Source: Edaphosphingomonas laterariae
GTDB lineage: Bacteria > Pseudomonadota > Alphaproteobacteria > Sphingomonadales > Sphingomonadaceae
Assembly: GCF_900188165.1 (NCBI RefSeq)
Contig: NZ_FZOS01000014.1
Location: 29,321-93,320 of the forward strand
DNA: 64,000 nt
Direction: 5' to 3'
Both the position numbers and the translations under genes were made by a program. The notes under the pieces were generated by a model, which had not been told where the DNA came from, ran no database searches, and saw only the letters and a list, made by a program, of their open reading frames with translations. Of the stretch, positions 47,416 to 55,404 are shown one piece after another; the stretch's first letter is position 1, and each line of letters opens with the position of its first letter.

Positions 47416-49788
47416 TCAGAAATTGAACAATGCGGTCAGGCCCAGTTCGCGCGGCGTGGTGCTGCTGATCTGGCGATAGCCCGAATCGAAGGCGACACCC
47501 GGCGCCACCGTGCCGATCTGGAAATTGCCCTGGCTGATATTGCTGATCCGCTGCTGGTTGAGCAGGTTCTTGGCAAAGATCGACACTTCCCAGCGACGAT
47601 CCGGGCCACGCAGACCCGCATAGAGGTTCAGCGTCTCGCGGCTGCGATAATCATAATTGGCAACCGTCGAGTTGAAGCCCGGGCGATAGGTGAACAGCCC
47701 GCGCACGAACGGTTCGTAATCGCCGATTTCGAACCGATATTCGGCATTGGCGGTGAAGCTGAACTTCGGCTGTTCGGCAATCCGATCGTTGCGCACGCAC
47801 ATCGCCACCTGCTCGCCCACCGGCACGCTGGGCGCGCCGTTGGCATCGGGCACGCCATCGCCGTTGAAATCGTTGCAGGGCGCCATCGCATTGTCGAACT
47901 TGGCATCGACATAGGATGCGCTGGCCGAGAAATCGAAGGCATCCCAACGACCGCCCAGCGTGGCTTCGACGCCCTTCACAGTGGCATCGCCATTGAAGTT
48001 GAAGGCGAACTGGCCATCGGAGATGCCGTTGGACAGCGTCGAATAATGGATGCCGCTGACGCGCGAGATATAGCCGTCGAACTTCTGCCAGAAGCCGCTG
48101 ATGTTGAACGTCAGGTGACGATCGAGGAAGGCGGACTTCAGGCCGACTTCGATCGCGTCCGAACGCTCCGGATCGGTCAGGATCAGCGACGTATCGAGCG
48201 GCGCGGTGAGGCCCACCGCCGCCGTCGGCGCGCGATAGGAGCGGCCGTAGGACACATAAGCGGTAAGATCGGGCGTGAATTCGTAGGTGAGGTTCGCGCC
48301 GCCGGTCAGCACGTCATGCTTCTGCGTCGCTACCGCCGGATTGACCGTATCGAACGGCCCCTGCACGAACGCCGGGATGCCGGCCGGCGTATAGCCGGGC
48401 GAGGTGAGCGTGAGCAGGCTGCGCTGGATCGACTTCAGGAAGGAATAGCGGCCGGCCAGTTCGAAGCGCAGCTGATCGGTGAACTGGAAGCTGCTGCTGG
48501 CCGCGATCGCGAAGGTGCGCTGGTTGACCGGCGCAAGGATGTCCGCCTGGATCGGCAGATAGGCGCCGAAGCTGGGCGGCAGCGGGGTCAGCGGCACCGG
48601 ATTCACGAAGAACTGGTCGGCCGGCTGGGAGACGGTGACGTCGCCCGTCTGCTTCGAATAATAGACGCTGGCCGAATAATTCCAGAAGCTGCGATCGGCG
48701 GACGCCAGGCCCAGCTCGGCGGTGTTCACGATATAGGGCGTGCGGACGTCCTGCAGGAACACATAATCCGGGATGGCATTGCCATAATCCTGGTCCGAAC
48801 GCTGGCGAAGCAGCGTGTTCTGGTGGCCGGCGAGCAGTTCGAGCGTGTGGGCACCGAGATCCCAGTTCGCGTCGAGCGTGACCATGTGGCTGCGGTTGCG
48901 GAAGTTGAGCGGACCTTCGGTCACACCGATGCGATCCTTGACGCCCGCCGCCGGGCCGCTGCGCGCCGGGGTGAGCAGGCTCGGCTGGTTACCGTCGCCC
49001 AGCACCTGCTGATACTGGTCGTTTTCCGAATAGAGATACTGGTAGGTGACGACCGCGTTGAAATTGTCGGTCGGCGCCAGCGCCAGCGACACGCGCGCGC
49101 TTTCGGTGGTGCTGCGCGAGCTGGCGTCGCGATTGACGTTATCGACCTGGTTGAGATCGTTGCGGTCGATCAGCATCGCGGCGCGGATCGCCACGCGATC
49201 CTGCACCAGCGGGATCGAGGCGGCCGCCTGGAAGTTGATCGCGTCACGATCGGTAACGGTGCCCTGCACATAGCCGTCGACTTCGTTGAGATCGGGCCGG
49301 CGCGTCCGCATCGTGATCGCGCCCGCCGGTGCCGTCCGTCCGCGCAGTGCGCCCTGCGGCCCGCGCAGCACTTCCACCTGCTCCAGATCGTACATCGCGG
49401 TGAAGGCGGTCTGCGCGTCGACCGAGATTTCGTTGAAATAGATATCGACCGCGGGCGACGTGCCCTGATCGGGATCGAACGAGATGCCGCGCAGCGTGGC
49501 GGTGTTGTTGCGGCCGACCGTGTTGCTGAGTTCAAGCCCCGGCGACAGCAGCTGGACGTCCTTGACGTCGAACAGGTTGAGCTTCTGCAGCGTTTCGCCC
49601 GACGCCACGTTGATCGACATCGGCACGTCCTGCAGCGACTGCGCCTGACGCGTCGCCGTCACCACGATTTCCTCAAGCGCGCCGGCGCCTTCGGACGACT
49701 GCGCCGCAGCCGGTGAAACCAGCGCGAGCGACGATGCGCCCGCCGCAAGAAACGCAAAGGTTACGCGTCCAAACCCCATGGAATTCAC
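47416..49788 (-). CDS. TonB-dependent receptor
   Basis: A 790-residue outer-membrane receptor. A signal peptide (about residues 1-29, ending SPAAAQ) is followed by the TonB box/plug start LEEIVVTATRQ, the plug motif RGPQGALRGRTAPAGA and the C-terminal barrel strand ELGLTALFNF. GGAGAG lies five bases before the GTG at 49788, which suits this start; an ATG at 49779 is alternative. An extracellular loop carries DFNGDGVPDANG, an EF-hand-like calcium loop. It lies within the Rieske/BVMO island and likely imports its substrate across the outer membrane. Confidence 0.92.
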   Translation of the reverse strand: MNSMGFGRVTFAFLAAGASSLALVSPAAAQSSEGAGALEEIVVTATRQAQSLQDVPMSINVASGETLQKLNLFDVKDVQLLSPGLELSNTVGRNNTATLRGISFDPDQGTSPAVDIYFNEISVDAQTAFTAMYDLEQVEVLRGPQGALRGRTAPAGAITMRTRRPDLNEVDGYVQGTVTDRDAINFQAAASIPLVQDRVAIRAAMLIDRNDLNQVDNVNRDASSRSTTESARVSLALAPTDNFNAVVTYQYLYSENDQYQQVLGDGNQPSLLTPARSGPAAGVKDRIGVTEGPLNFRNRSHMVTLDANWDLGAHTLELLAGHQNTLLRQRSDQDYGNAIPDYVFLQDVRTPYIVNTAELGLASADRSFWNYSASVYYSKQTGDVTVSQPADQFFVNPVPLTPLPPSFGAYLPIQADILAPVNQRTFAIAASSSFQFTDQLRFELAGRYSFLKSIQRSLLTLTSPGYTPAGIPAFVQGPFDTVNPAVATQKHDVLTGGANLTYEFTPDLTAYVSYGRSYRAPTAAVGLTAPLDTSLILTDPERSDAIEVGLKSAFLDRHLTFNISGFWQKFDGYISRVSGIHYSTLSNGISDGQFAFNFNGDATVKGVEATLGGRWDAFDFSASASYVDAKFDNAMAPCNDFNGDGVPDANGAPSVPVGEQVAMCVRNDRIAEQPKFSFTANAEYRFEIGDYEPFVRGLFTYRPGFNSTVANYDYRSRETLNLYAGLRGPDRRWEVSIFAKNLLNQQRISNISQGNFQIGTVAPGVAFDSGYRQISSTTPRELGLTALFNF

Positions 49789-49921
49789 CGAAACTCTCCC
49801 CTTGATGTTGGCATGTACCTGCCGCGCGATGCGGCGAAAATCCGCACGCCCAGGCAGCAGCCGGGCACGCCGTTTCCGATTCTGTTGTTGTTGGATGTCC
49901 GATCCGGAACGCCCGGCCCGA

Positions 49922-50323
49922 TCAGGGCTGGAGCATTTCCACCACTTCGATCAGATGCCCTTCGACGTCCGTCACGAAGCCGACCTTGACGCCATGTTCG
50001 CGCTGTTCGCGGACTTCCTGGACGATCTTGCCGCCGGCCGCGACCGCGCGCTCCACGAACGCCACCACGTCGGGCGTGATGAAGCCGAGGATCACTTCGT
50101 CATTGGTCGGCTTGGGCGCCCCGCCGAACTTGAGCAGCACGAAGGTGGCCGCGCCGACGCCGGTGGCGTTGAACAGGATTTCGCTGATCGGCCGTCCCGC
50201 GATTTCGCTTTCGACGCGATAGAGCTCGGTCAGCCCACAGACCTGCTTGTAGAAATCCCCGATCTTTTCGAGATCGTGGACGAGCAGCTTGGTGAAGCCG
50301 AAATGCGCAGCCTGAGATTCCAT
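49922..50323 (-). CDS. VOC (glyoxalase/dioxygenase fold) protein
   Basis: A 133-residue vicinal-oxygen-chelate fold protein. The N-terminal half starts FTKLLVHDLEKIGDFYKQVCG and the C-terminal half ends with DVEGHLIEVVEMLQ, whose Glu is a usual metal ligand position. The ATG at 50321-50323 follows a GGAAAGGG sequence. Members act as lyases, isomerases or dioxygenases, so function cannot be fixed. Its promoter carries an inverted repeat (50421-50442) with the same motif as the oxygenase and BVMO promoters, which ties it to the island. Confidence 0.87.
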   Translation of the reverse strand: MESQAAHFGFTKLLVHDLEKIGDFYKQVCGLTELYRVESEIAGRPISEILFNATGVGAATFVLLKFGGAPKPTNDEVILGFITPDVVAFVERAVAAGGKIVQEVREQREHGVKVGFVTDVEGHLIEVVEMLQP

Positions 50324-50420
50324 GACACCCTTTCCACCTCCGCCCGCCGCGCTGTTATGCGGCGAACCACGGCCGATCCGCGCCCCTCCGTTCGGCCAAG
50401 GGCGCATCCGATCCGCTCAT

Positions 50421-50442
50421 ATTGTTAGTGAGCACTTACAAT
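50421..50442. promoter_or_regulatory. Copy 3 of the shared motif: inverted repeat upstream of VOC
   Basis: ATTGTTAGTG (50421-50430) and CACTTACAAT (50433-50442) pair at 9 of 10 positions around two bases. It contains TTAGTGAGCACTTAC, the same pattern as at 42992-43006 and 47281-47301. It lies about 100 bp upstream of the VOC start. Confidence 0.6.
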
Positions 50443-50661
50443 AATTGGAGGGCCGTGCAAGCCCGGATCGCTATTGGAAGATGGCTGTGCGGAAAATGCA
50501 ACAGGCTGGGATAGGACGGGTTTCAAGGGGCCTGCCGGCCCGAACCACACCGCGGGAAGAAGGGCGCCGGCATACTGCCCGTCTACGGGATGACGGCTTC
50601 CGCTGATTTCGGCCAAATTTCCGCCTGTCAGGACACGTCGACATTGCGGTCGTTCGTTCAT
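50443..50661. other. Intergenic stretch without a supported gene
   Basis: Together with 50324-50420 and the 29-bp repeat at 50662-50690 this is about 390 bp between VOC and the GIY-YIG sequence. I see no coding sequence with a plausible start. It contains a decayed GC-rich repeat region around 50560-50595 (GCCGGCATACTGCCCG...), possibly the remnant of an older repeat copy. Nothing else is recognisable. Confidence 0.4.
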
Positions 50662-50690
50662 AAACGTCATGCCAGCGAAGGCTGGCATCG
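50662..50690. repeat. Left arm of a 29-bp inverted repeat (REP-like)
   Basis: The 29 bases match the reverse complement of 51015-51043 exactly. Each arm holds its own hairpin, ATGCCAGC-GAAG-GCTGGCAT. The pair flanks the GIY-YIG sequence. Confidence 0.85.
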
Positions 50691-50716
50691 TATCGGGGCT
50701 GGTGTAGCGTCGCCGC

Positions 50717-51007
50717 ATACGCAGTGGCGGTTGGACCTATATCCTTACTAACAAGCCGAACGGCGTTCTCTATATCGGTGTCACCACCGATCTCGCCGCG
50801 CGCATGATGCAGTATCGCAGAGGTGCGGGTTCGGCCTTCTGCCGGAAACATGGCCTGGATCGGCTGATCCTTGCCGAGCCGCATGACAGCATCGTCGAAG
50901 CCATCGCCCGTGAGAAGGCTCTGAAGGCGTGGCAACGCGCATGGAAAATCCGGTTGATCGACGCCGCCAATCCTCAATGGGATGATCTGTTCGAACGCAT
51001 CCTGTAA
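50717..51007 (+). pseudogene. GIY-YIG nuclease family protein lacking a standard start codon
   Basis: Ninety-six codons encode a small GIY-YIG nuclease-like protein. The signature is WTYILTNKPNGVLYIGVTTDL with the first GIY replaced by TYI and the second by LYIG, as in the small stand-alone (COG2827/YhbQ-like) type. Further blocks are KHGLDRLIL and AIAREKALKAWQRAWKIRLI. The place where the family starts (M-R-x-G-G-W) reads ATA CGC AGT GGC GGT TGG, so the start ATG looks mutated to ATA; an in-frame TAG lies 9 bp upstream. The next ATG (50801/50804) is inside the domain. Flanked by a perfect 29-bp inverted repeat. Probably inactive or started unusually. Confidence 0.75.
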
Positions 51008-51014
51008 CCGCCAG

Positions 51015-51043
51015 CGATGCCAGCCTTCGCTGGCATGACGTTT
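51015..51043. repeat. Right arm of the 29-bp inverted repeat (REP-like)
   Basis: Exact reverse complement of 50662-50690, beginning eight bases after the GIY-YIG stop and ending in GACGTTT. Confidence 0.85.
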
Positions 51044-51151
51044 TTGGGTGTGTCCGCTTCCCCCGGCCATAGCCCCATTCGGAAGCCGTTCAGCGCCCCC
51101 AAAACCTGCCGGCCAGTCGGCACCGGAGTTTGTCCATGCGCCAACTTCGCT

Positions 51152-51661
51152 TCAGGCGAGAGACTGCCACAGGAAGGCGATGAAGCTCGCCGTCAGGCCG
51201 AGCAGGAAGACGCGATAGGCATAACCCAGGAAGCGATATTTCTTCCGTTCGAGCACGCGGCCATTCTGGTAGATGTCGTGCGCCATGGTGCGGAAGATAT
51301 CCTCGTCGGCATACGCCTTCTCGACCAGCCGCTCGACATAATCGTCTTCGTCGAGTTGAGTGAAGGAGCCGAAGAACAGCAGGTTCACCCAAGCCGTCTT
51401 GCGGGTATGCGTGGCCGGCAGGATCGCCAGCACCGCCAGCACCGCCGAAAAAAAGGCGGCAGCGCCCAGAATGAGGAGCGGCAGCGGCGCACCTGCCCCC
51501 TTGGACTGGCCGATCGTGATCGTGAAGATCACGAAGGTGGCGCCCATCAGGATCGACGCCTTCTGATCGGCCATCTGGCTCAACTGCACGTGGATCTGCT
51601 GGGTCGTGCGCATCAGGTGGATGCCGTTCACCGATGGCACCCGCTTCGTCCCGTCGCTCAT
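51152..51661 (-). CDS. Pycsar effector-like (PycTM/DUF5706) membrane protein
   Basis: A 169-residue protein resembling the PycTM domain. The N-terminal helix TTQQIHVQLSQMADQKASIL leads into a first membrane segment (GATFVIFTITI). A second hydrophobic segment follows (LLILGAAAFFSAVLAVLAIL), then a soluble part with QLDEDDYVERL and IYQNGRVLERKKYRFLGYA, and a third hydrophobic C-terminal segment. In Pycsar defence the effector forms membrane pores upon cyclic CMP/UMP. No cyclase gene is adjacent, and it is divergent from the sphingolipid genes, so a housekeeping or orphan role is possible. The ATG at 51659-51661 was chosen over one upstream with unlikely sequence. Confidence 0.72.
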   Translation of the reverse strand: MSDGTKRVPSVNGIHLMRTTQQIHVQLSQMADQKASILMGATFVIFTITIGQSKGAGAPLPLLILGAAAFFSAVLAVLAILPATHTRKTAWVNLLFFGSFTQLDEDDYVERLVEKAYADEDIFRTMAHDIYQNGRVLERKKYRFLGYAYRVFLLGLTASFIAFLWQSLA

Positions 51662-51780
51662 CGCCCCACTCCCCAATCGCCGACGAACATTGCATGGCAT
51701 TTTGGAACTTGCCAAGCCGTCGCCCATTTCCCGCCGCAATCGCTTGGCAAGCGGCCGCGCACAGTTTTAAGGACCAATCC

Positions 51781-52023
51781 ATGAGCAATCGTGACGAAAC
51801 CTTCGCCAAGGTGGCGGAAGCCATCGAACCCTTCAACAAGAAGGGCATCGACCTGACCGAAGCCACCACCTTCGCCGGCGACCTCGAATGGGATAGCCTG
51901 ACGGTGATGGACTTCGTGGCGGCGGTCGAAGACGAATTCGACATCATCATCACGATGAACATGCAGGCGGAGATCGAAACCGTGGGCCAGCTGGTCGACG
52001 CGGTGGAAAAGCTCCGGGCCTGA
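51781..52023 (+). CDS. Acyl carrier protein associated with serine palmitoyltransferase
   Basis: An 80-residue acyl carrier protein. The phosphopantetheine attachment Ser39 is in EWDSLTVMDF, and the acidic helix 2 region follows. It begins at the ATG at 51781 after AAGGA. It directly precedes spt, as in other sphingomonads, where the ACP is thought to deliver the acyl group to the palmitoyltransferase. It differs from fatty-acid AcpP by its DxxxNMQAEIETVGQ region. The gap to spt is 67 bp. Confidence 0.92.
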   Translation: MSNRDETFAKVAEAIEPFNKKGIDLTEATTFAGDLEWDSLTVMDFVAAVEDEFDIIITMNMQAEIETVGQLVDAVEKLRA

Positions 52024-52090
52024 TCCCAACCCTCGCCTCCGGCGCCAACCTGGCTGGCGCGGCGGCCCGTAACGATTTCTGGATCGCATT

Positions 52091-53296
52091 ATGACCGACC
52101 TATTTTCCAAGTTCGACGCCCTTATCGCCGAGCGGCAGGCCCTGCTCGATACGGGCGTGCGCGATCCGTTCGCCATCGTGATGGATGAAGTGAAATCGCC
52201 GACGCTGGCGATCATCCAGGGCAAGCCGACGATCCTTCTGGGCACCTACAATTATATGGGCATGACGTTCGATCCGGACGTCGTGGCCGCCGGCAAGAAG
52301 GCGCTCGACGATTTCGGCGCCGGCACCACCGGCAGCCGCGTGCTCAACGGCACCTATCAGGGCCACAAGGAGTGCGAGGAGGCGCTGAAGGAATTTTACG
52401 GCACCGAGCATGCGATGGTCTTTTCGACCGGATATCAGGCCAATCTCGGCATGATCTCCACGATCGCGGGCAAGGGCGACTATGTGATCCTGGATGCCGA
52501 CAGCCACGCGTCGATCTATGACGGCTGCGCACTGGGCAATGCCGAAATCGTGCGCTTCCGCCACAATTCGGTCGAGGATCTCGACAAGCGGCTCGGCCGC
52601 CTGCCGGCGGATGCGCAGAAGCTGGTCGTGCTGGAAGGCGTCTATTCGATGCTCGGCGATATCGCGCCGCTGCCCGAAATGGTGGCCGCCGTGCGCAAGC
52701 ACCCCAATTGCATGATCCTGGTGGACGAGGCCCATGGCATGGGCTTTTTCGGCCCCAACGGCCGTGGCGTCTATGAGGAGCTGGGCGTCGAGAAGGACAT
52801 CGACTTCGTGGTCGGCACCTTCTCCAAATCGGTCGGCACGGTCGGCGGCTTCTGCGTGTCGAACCACCCCAAGTTCGAAGTGCTGCGCCTCGTCTGCCGG
52901 CCTTATGTGTTCACCGCGTCGCTGCCGCCGAGCGTGGTTGCCACCGCCGCCACCTCGATCCGCAAGCTGATGCACGCGGGCGACAAGCGCACACACCTGT
53001 GGAAAAATTCCAAGCGGCTGCACGCGGGACTGCGCGAAATGGGCTTCACGCTCGGCACCGAGACCGCCCAGTCGGCGATCATCGCGGTGATGCTGCCCGA
53101 TCAGGAAATCACCGTGCGGATGTGGCAGGCGCTGCTGGAACTCGGCGTCTATGTGAACATGGCCCGCCCGCCCGCCACCCCGGCCGGCACCTTCCTGCTT
53201 CGCTGTTCGCTGTGCGCCGAACATTCGGACGAACAGGTGGGCGATATCCTGGAACGCTTCCGTGCGGCCGGCCAGGCGGTGGGCTGCATCGGCTGA
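52091..53296 (+). CDS. spt: Serine palmitoyltransferase
   Basis: A 401-residue PLP-dependent alpha-oxoamine synthase that condenses L-serine with a palmitoyl donor to form 3-ketosphinganine, the first step of sphingolipid synthesis. The PLP lysine is Lys246 in GTFSKSVGT; Asp212 and His215 in DEAHGMG contact the cofactor ring. The N-terminal LGTYNYMGMTFDP and GTTGSRVLNGTY blocks match bacterial Spt. The gene is a marker for sphingomonads. It follows its own ACP gene. KBL or BioF are excluded by the Spt-like N-terminus and the neighbouring ACP. Confidence 0.95.
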   Translation: MTDLFSKFDALIAERQALLDTGVRDPFAIVMDEVKSPTLAIIQGKPTILLGTYNYMGMTFDPDVVAAGKKALDDFGAGTTGSRVLNGTYQGHKECEEALKEFYGTEHAMVFSTGYQANLGMISTIAGKGDYVILDADSHASIYDGCALGNAEIVRFRHNSVEDLDKRLGRLPADAQKLVVLEGVYSMLGDIAPLPEMVAAVRKHPNCMILVDEAHGMGFFGPNGRGVYEELGVEKDIDFVVGTFSKSVGTVGGFCVSNHPKFEVLRLVCRPYVFTASLPPSVVATAATSIRKLMHAGDKRTHLWKNSKRLHAGLREMGFTLGTETAQSAIIAVMLPDQEITVRMWQALLELGVYVNMARPPATPAGTFLLRCSLCAEHSDEQVGDILERFRAAGQAVGCIG

Positions 53297-53355
53297 TCGC
53301 ACGACAAGGGCGGCCAATTGCGTTGCCCGAATATGCTGCTAGATTTTCCCGTGAC

Positions 53356-55344
53356 ATGGGGAGCGCAGGCATAGACGCCACGCACGAAGGGACGCGCCGG
53401 GAAGCATGGCGACGGGGGCTGGCGATCATCGCCGCCCTTGCCGCTGCCGCATTCCTGATCGGCCTTGTCGTGCTGGTCGCATCGTCCAATCGCGAACGCG
53501 ATGCGGCGATGGTGCGCGAACGCCACAGCTATGAAGTGGTGATCGTTTCGCGCGCGCTCGATGCCGCGCTCGCCCGATCGGAAGCGGCGCTGGGGCGGTT
53601 CGTCGTCAGTTCCGACAAACAGACCGGCGCGCTCTATTTCGACGAATGGCGCAAGGCCGGCCGCCTGCTCGATCGGCTGCGCGTGCTGACCCGCGACAAT
53701 CCCGAACAGGTGGAACTGGGGAACGAACTCGCCCGCCTCTATATCGCGCGCGGCCGCGAACTGGCGGCGCCCGCCTCGCAATCCAATTATGGCCGTGCCT
53801 GGGAAGCGGTGGGGCTGTTCTATCAGGCGGGCCAGGCCGCCAGCCTGACCCGGATCAACGCGATCCTGACCCAGATCAGCGATCAGGAACGCGCCATCCT
53901 GCACGAACGATCGCTGCGCGCCGCCGAATCGACCGAGCGGTCTAACCGGCTGGCGGCACTGCTTTCCGGCCTCGGCCTCCTGCTCGTCGTCGCGGCCCTG
54001 GGCCTGGGTTGGGCCACGGTGTCCGCCTTTGCCGAACAGCGCCTTGCCCGCCGCGACGCGCAGGCCGAGGCGGAACGCGCCGAAACGCTGGAATATGCGG
54101 TGGCCGAACGCACCCGCGAACTGCGCGAGGCGAATGAGTCGCTGCGGCGCGAGGGCGTGGAGCGCGCCGCCGCCGAAGCCCAGCTGCGGCAGGTGCAGAA
54201 GATGGAGGCCGTGGGCCAGCTGACCGGCGGCATCGCACATGATTTCAATAATATGCTGGCCGTTGTTGTCGGCGGGCTTGATCTTGCCCGGCGGCGGTTG
54301 AGCCATGAGGCGCAGGAAGTTGGCCGGCATATCGACAATGCAATGGAAGGCGCCAATCGCGCCGCCGCGCTCACCAAGCGCCTGCTCGCCTTCGCCCGCG
54401 CCGAACCGCTGCTGCCCGAAGGGCTCGATCCGGCCAAGCTGATCAGCGGCATGTCCGACCTGCTCGATCGCGCGCTCGGCGAACGTATCAGCATGACGCT
54501 GCGTGCGGCGGACGACAGCTGGCAGATCTGGTGCGATCCCAGCCAGTTCGAAAATGCGGTCCTCAACCTCGCCGTCAACGCGCGCGACGCGATGGAAGGC
54601 GAAGGCGAACTGACCATCGAGACCAGCAATGTCACGCTGGCCGCTGGCGAGGTGAACGAGGCACCGGCTGGCGATTATGTGCGGATCGACGTCACCGACA
54701 CCGGCGTCGGCATGACGCCCGAGGTGCGCGACCGCGCGTTCGAACCCTTTTTCACGACGAAGCCGGTCGGCAAGGGCACGGGCCTTGGTCTCAGCCAGAT
54801 CTTCGGCTTCATCCGCCAGTCCGAAGGCGACATCGCGATCCGTTCGGCGCCGGGCGAAGGCACCACCGTTTCGCTCTATCTGCCGCGGTTTACCGCCAAG
54901 GGCGCCGCGCAGGATGCCACGATCGTCGAGGAAGCCGTGCCGCCCGTCGCGATCGATGCCAGCGGCACGACCATCCTTGTCGTCGAGGATGATCCGCGCG
55001 TGCGCAACGCCACCGTCGGCGCGCTGGCCGAAATCGGCTATGTCCCCCTACCCTGCCCCGGCGGCGAGGAAGCGCTGGCGCTGCTGGCCCAGCACCCCGA
55101 AATCGGCCTCGTCATCTCCGACGTGGTGATGCCCGGGATGACCGGACCCGAGCTTGCCGACGAAATCGCCCGGCAGCACCCGGATCTCGGCATCCTGTTC
55201 GTCACCGGCTTTGTCGGTGAAGCAGGCGATGCCGGCCGGATGAGCGGGCGCGACGTGCTGCGCAAGCCGTTCACGGTCAGCGCGCTCGAAGCCGCTGTCG
55301 CCGCCGCGCTCCACCGCCATCCGCCGGCCCATCGCGCCGCCTGA
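53356..55344 (+). CDS. Hybrid sensor histidine kinase with response-regulator domain
   Basis: A 662-residue membrane kinase. A first membrane helix near residues 20-45 is followed by a periplasmic CHASE3-like helical region (about 45-195) and a second helix near 200-220. A coiled coil leads to the HisKA box with His295 in GGIAHDFNNML. The ATPase domain includes NLAVNARDAMEG, DTGVGM and GKGTGLGLSQ. A C-terminal receiver has VVEDDP and the phospho-acceptor Asp589 in VISDVVMPG. No DNA-binding partner is adjacent, so its output is unknown. Signal unknown. Confidence 0.93.
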   Translation: MGSAGIDATHEGTRREAWRRGLAIIAALAAAAFLIGLVVLVASSNRERDAAMVRERHSYEVVIVSRALDAALARSEAALGRFVVSSDKQTGALYFDEWRKAGRLLDRLRVLTRDNPEQVELGNELARLYIARGRELAAPASQSNYGRAWEAVGLFYQAGQAASLTRINAILTQISDQERAILHERSLRAAESTERSNRLAALLSGLGLLLVVAALGLGWATVSAFAEQRLARRDAQAEAERAETLEYAVAERTRELREANESLRREGVERAAAEAQLRQVQKMEAVGQLTGGIAHDFNNMLAVVVGGLDLARRRLSHEAQEVGRHIDNAMEGANRAAALTKRLLAFARAEPLLPEGLDPAKLISGMSDLLDRALGERISMTLRAADDSWQIWCDPSQFENAVLNLAVNARDAMEGEGELTIETSNVTLAAGEVNEAPAGDYVRIDVTDTGVGMTPEVRDRAFEPFFTTKPVGKGTGLGLSQIFGFIRQSEGDIAIRSAPGEGTTVSLYLPRFTAKGAAQDATIVEEAVPPVAIDASGTTILVVEDDPRVRNATVGALAEIGYVPLPCPGGEEALALLAQHPEIGLVISDVVMPGMTGPELADEIARQHPDLGILFVTGFVGEAGDAGRMSGRDVLRKPFTVSALEAAVAAALHRHPPAHRAA

Positions 55345-55404
55345 GCGGCGATCATCATCTGATCGGCTGAAGCGCAGGCCTGAACCAACGCCGCTGGCGA
55401 TCGT

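Noticed and set aside
44738..47479. A 913-codon open frame on the plus strand
   Set aside because: It is the antisense of the BVMO and part of the MFS gene. In GC-rich DNA the reverse frame of a gene often lacks stops. The translation is His/Arg/Gly-rich with no domain, while the minus-strand gene has clear FAD and Baeyer-Villiger motifs.
50471..51070. A minus-strand frame across the GIY-YIG region
   Set aside because: It is antisense to the clear GIY-YIG domain and spans both repeat arms.
51152..53296. A complete Pycsar defence operon
   Set aside because: Only the effector-like protein is present. The divergent neighbours are the ACP and serine palmitoyltransferase genes, and no cyclase is adjacent.
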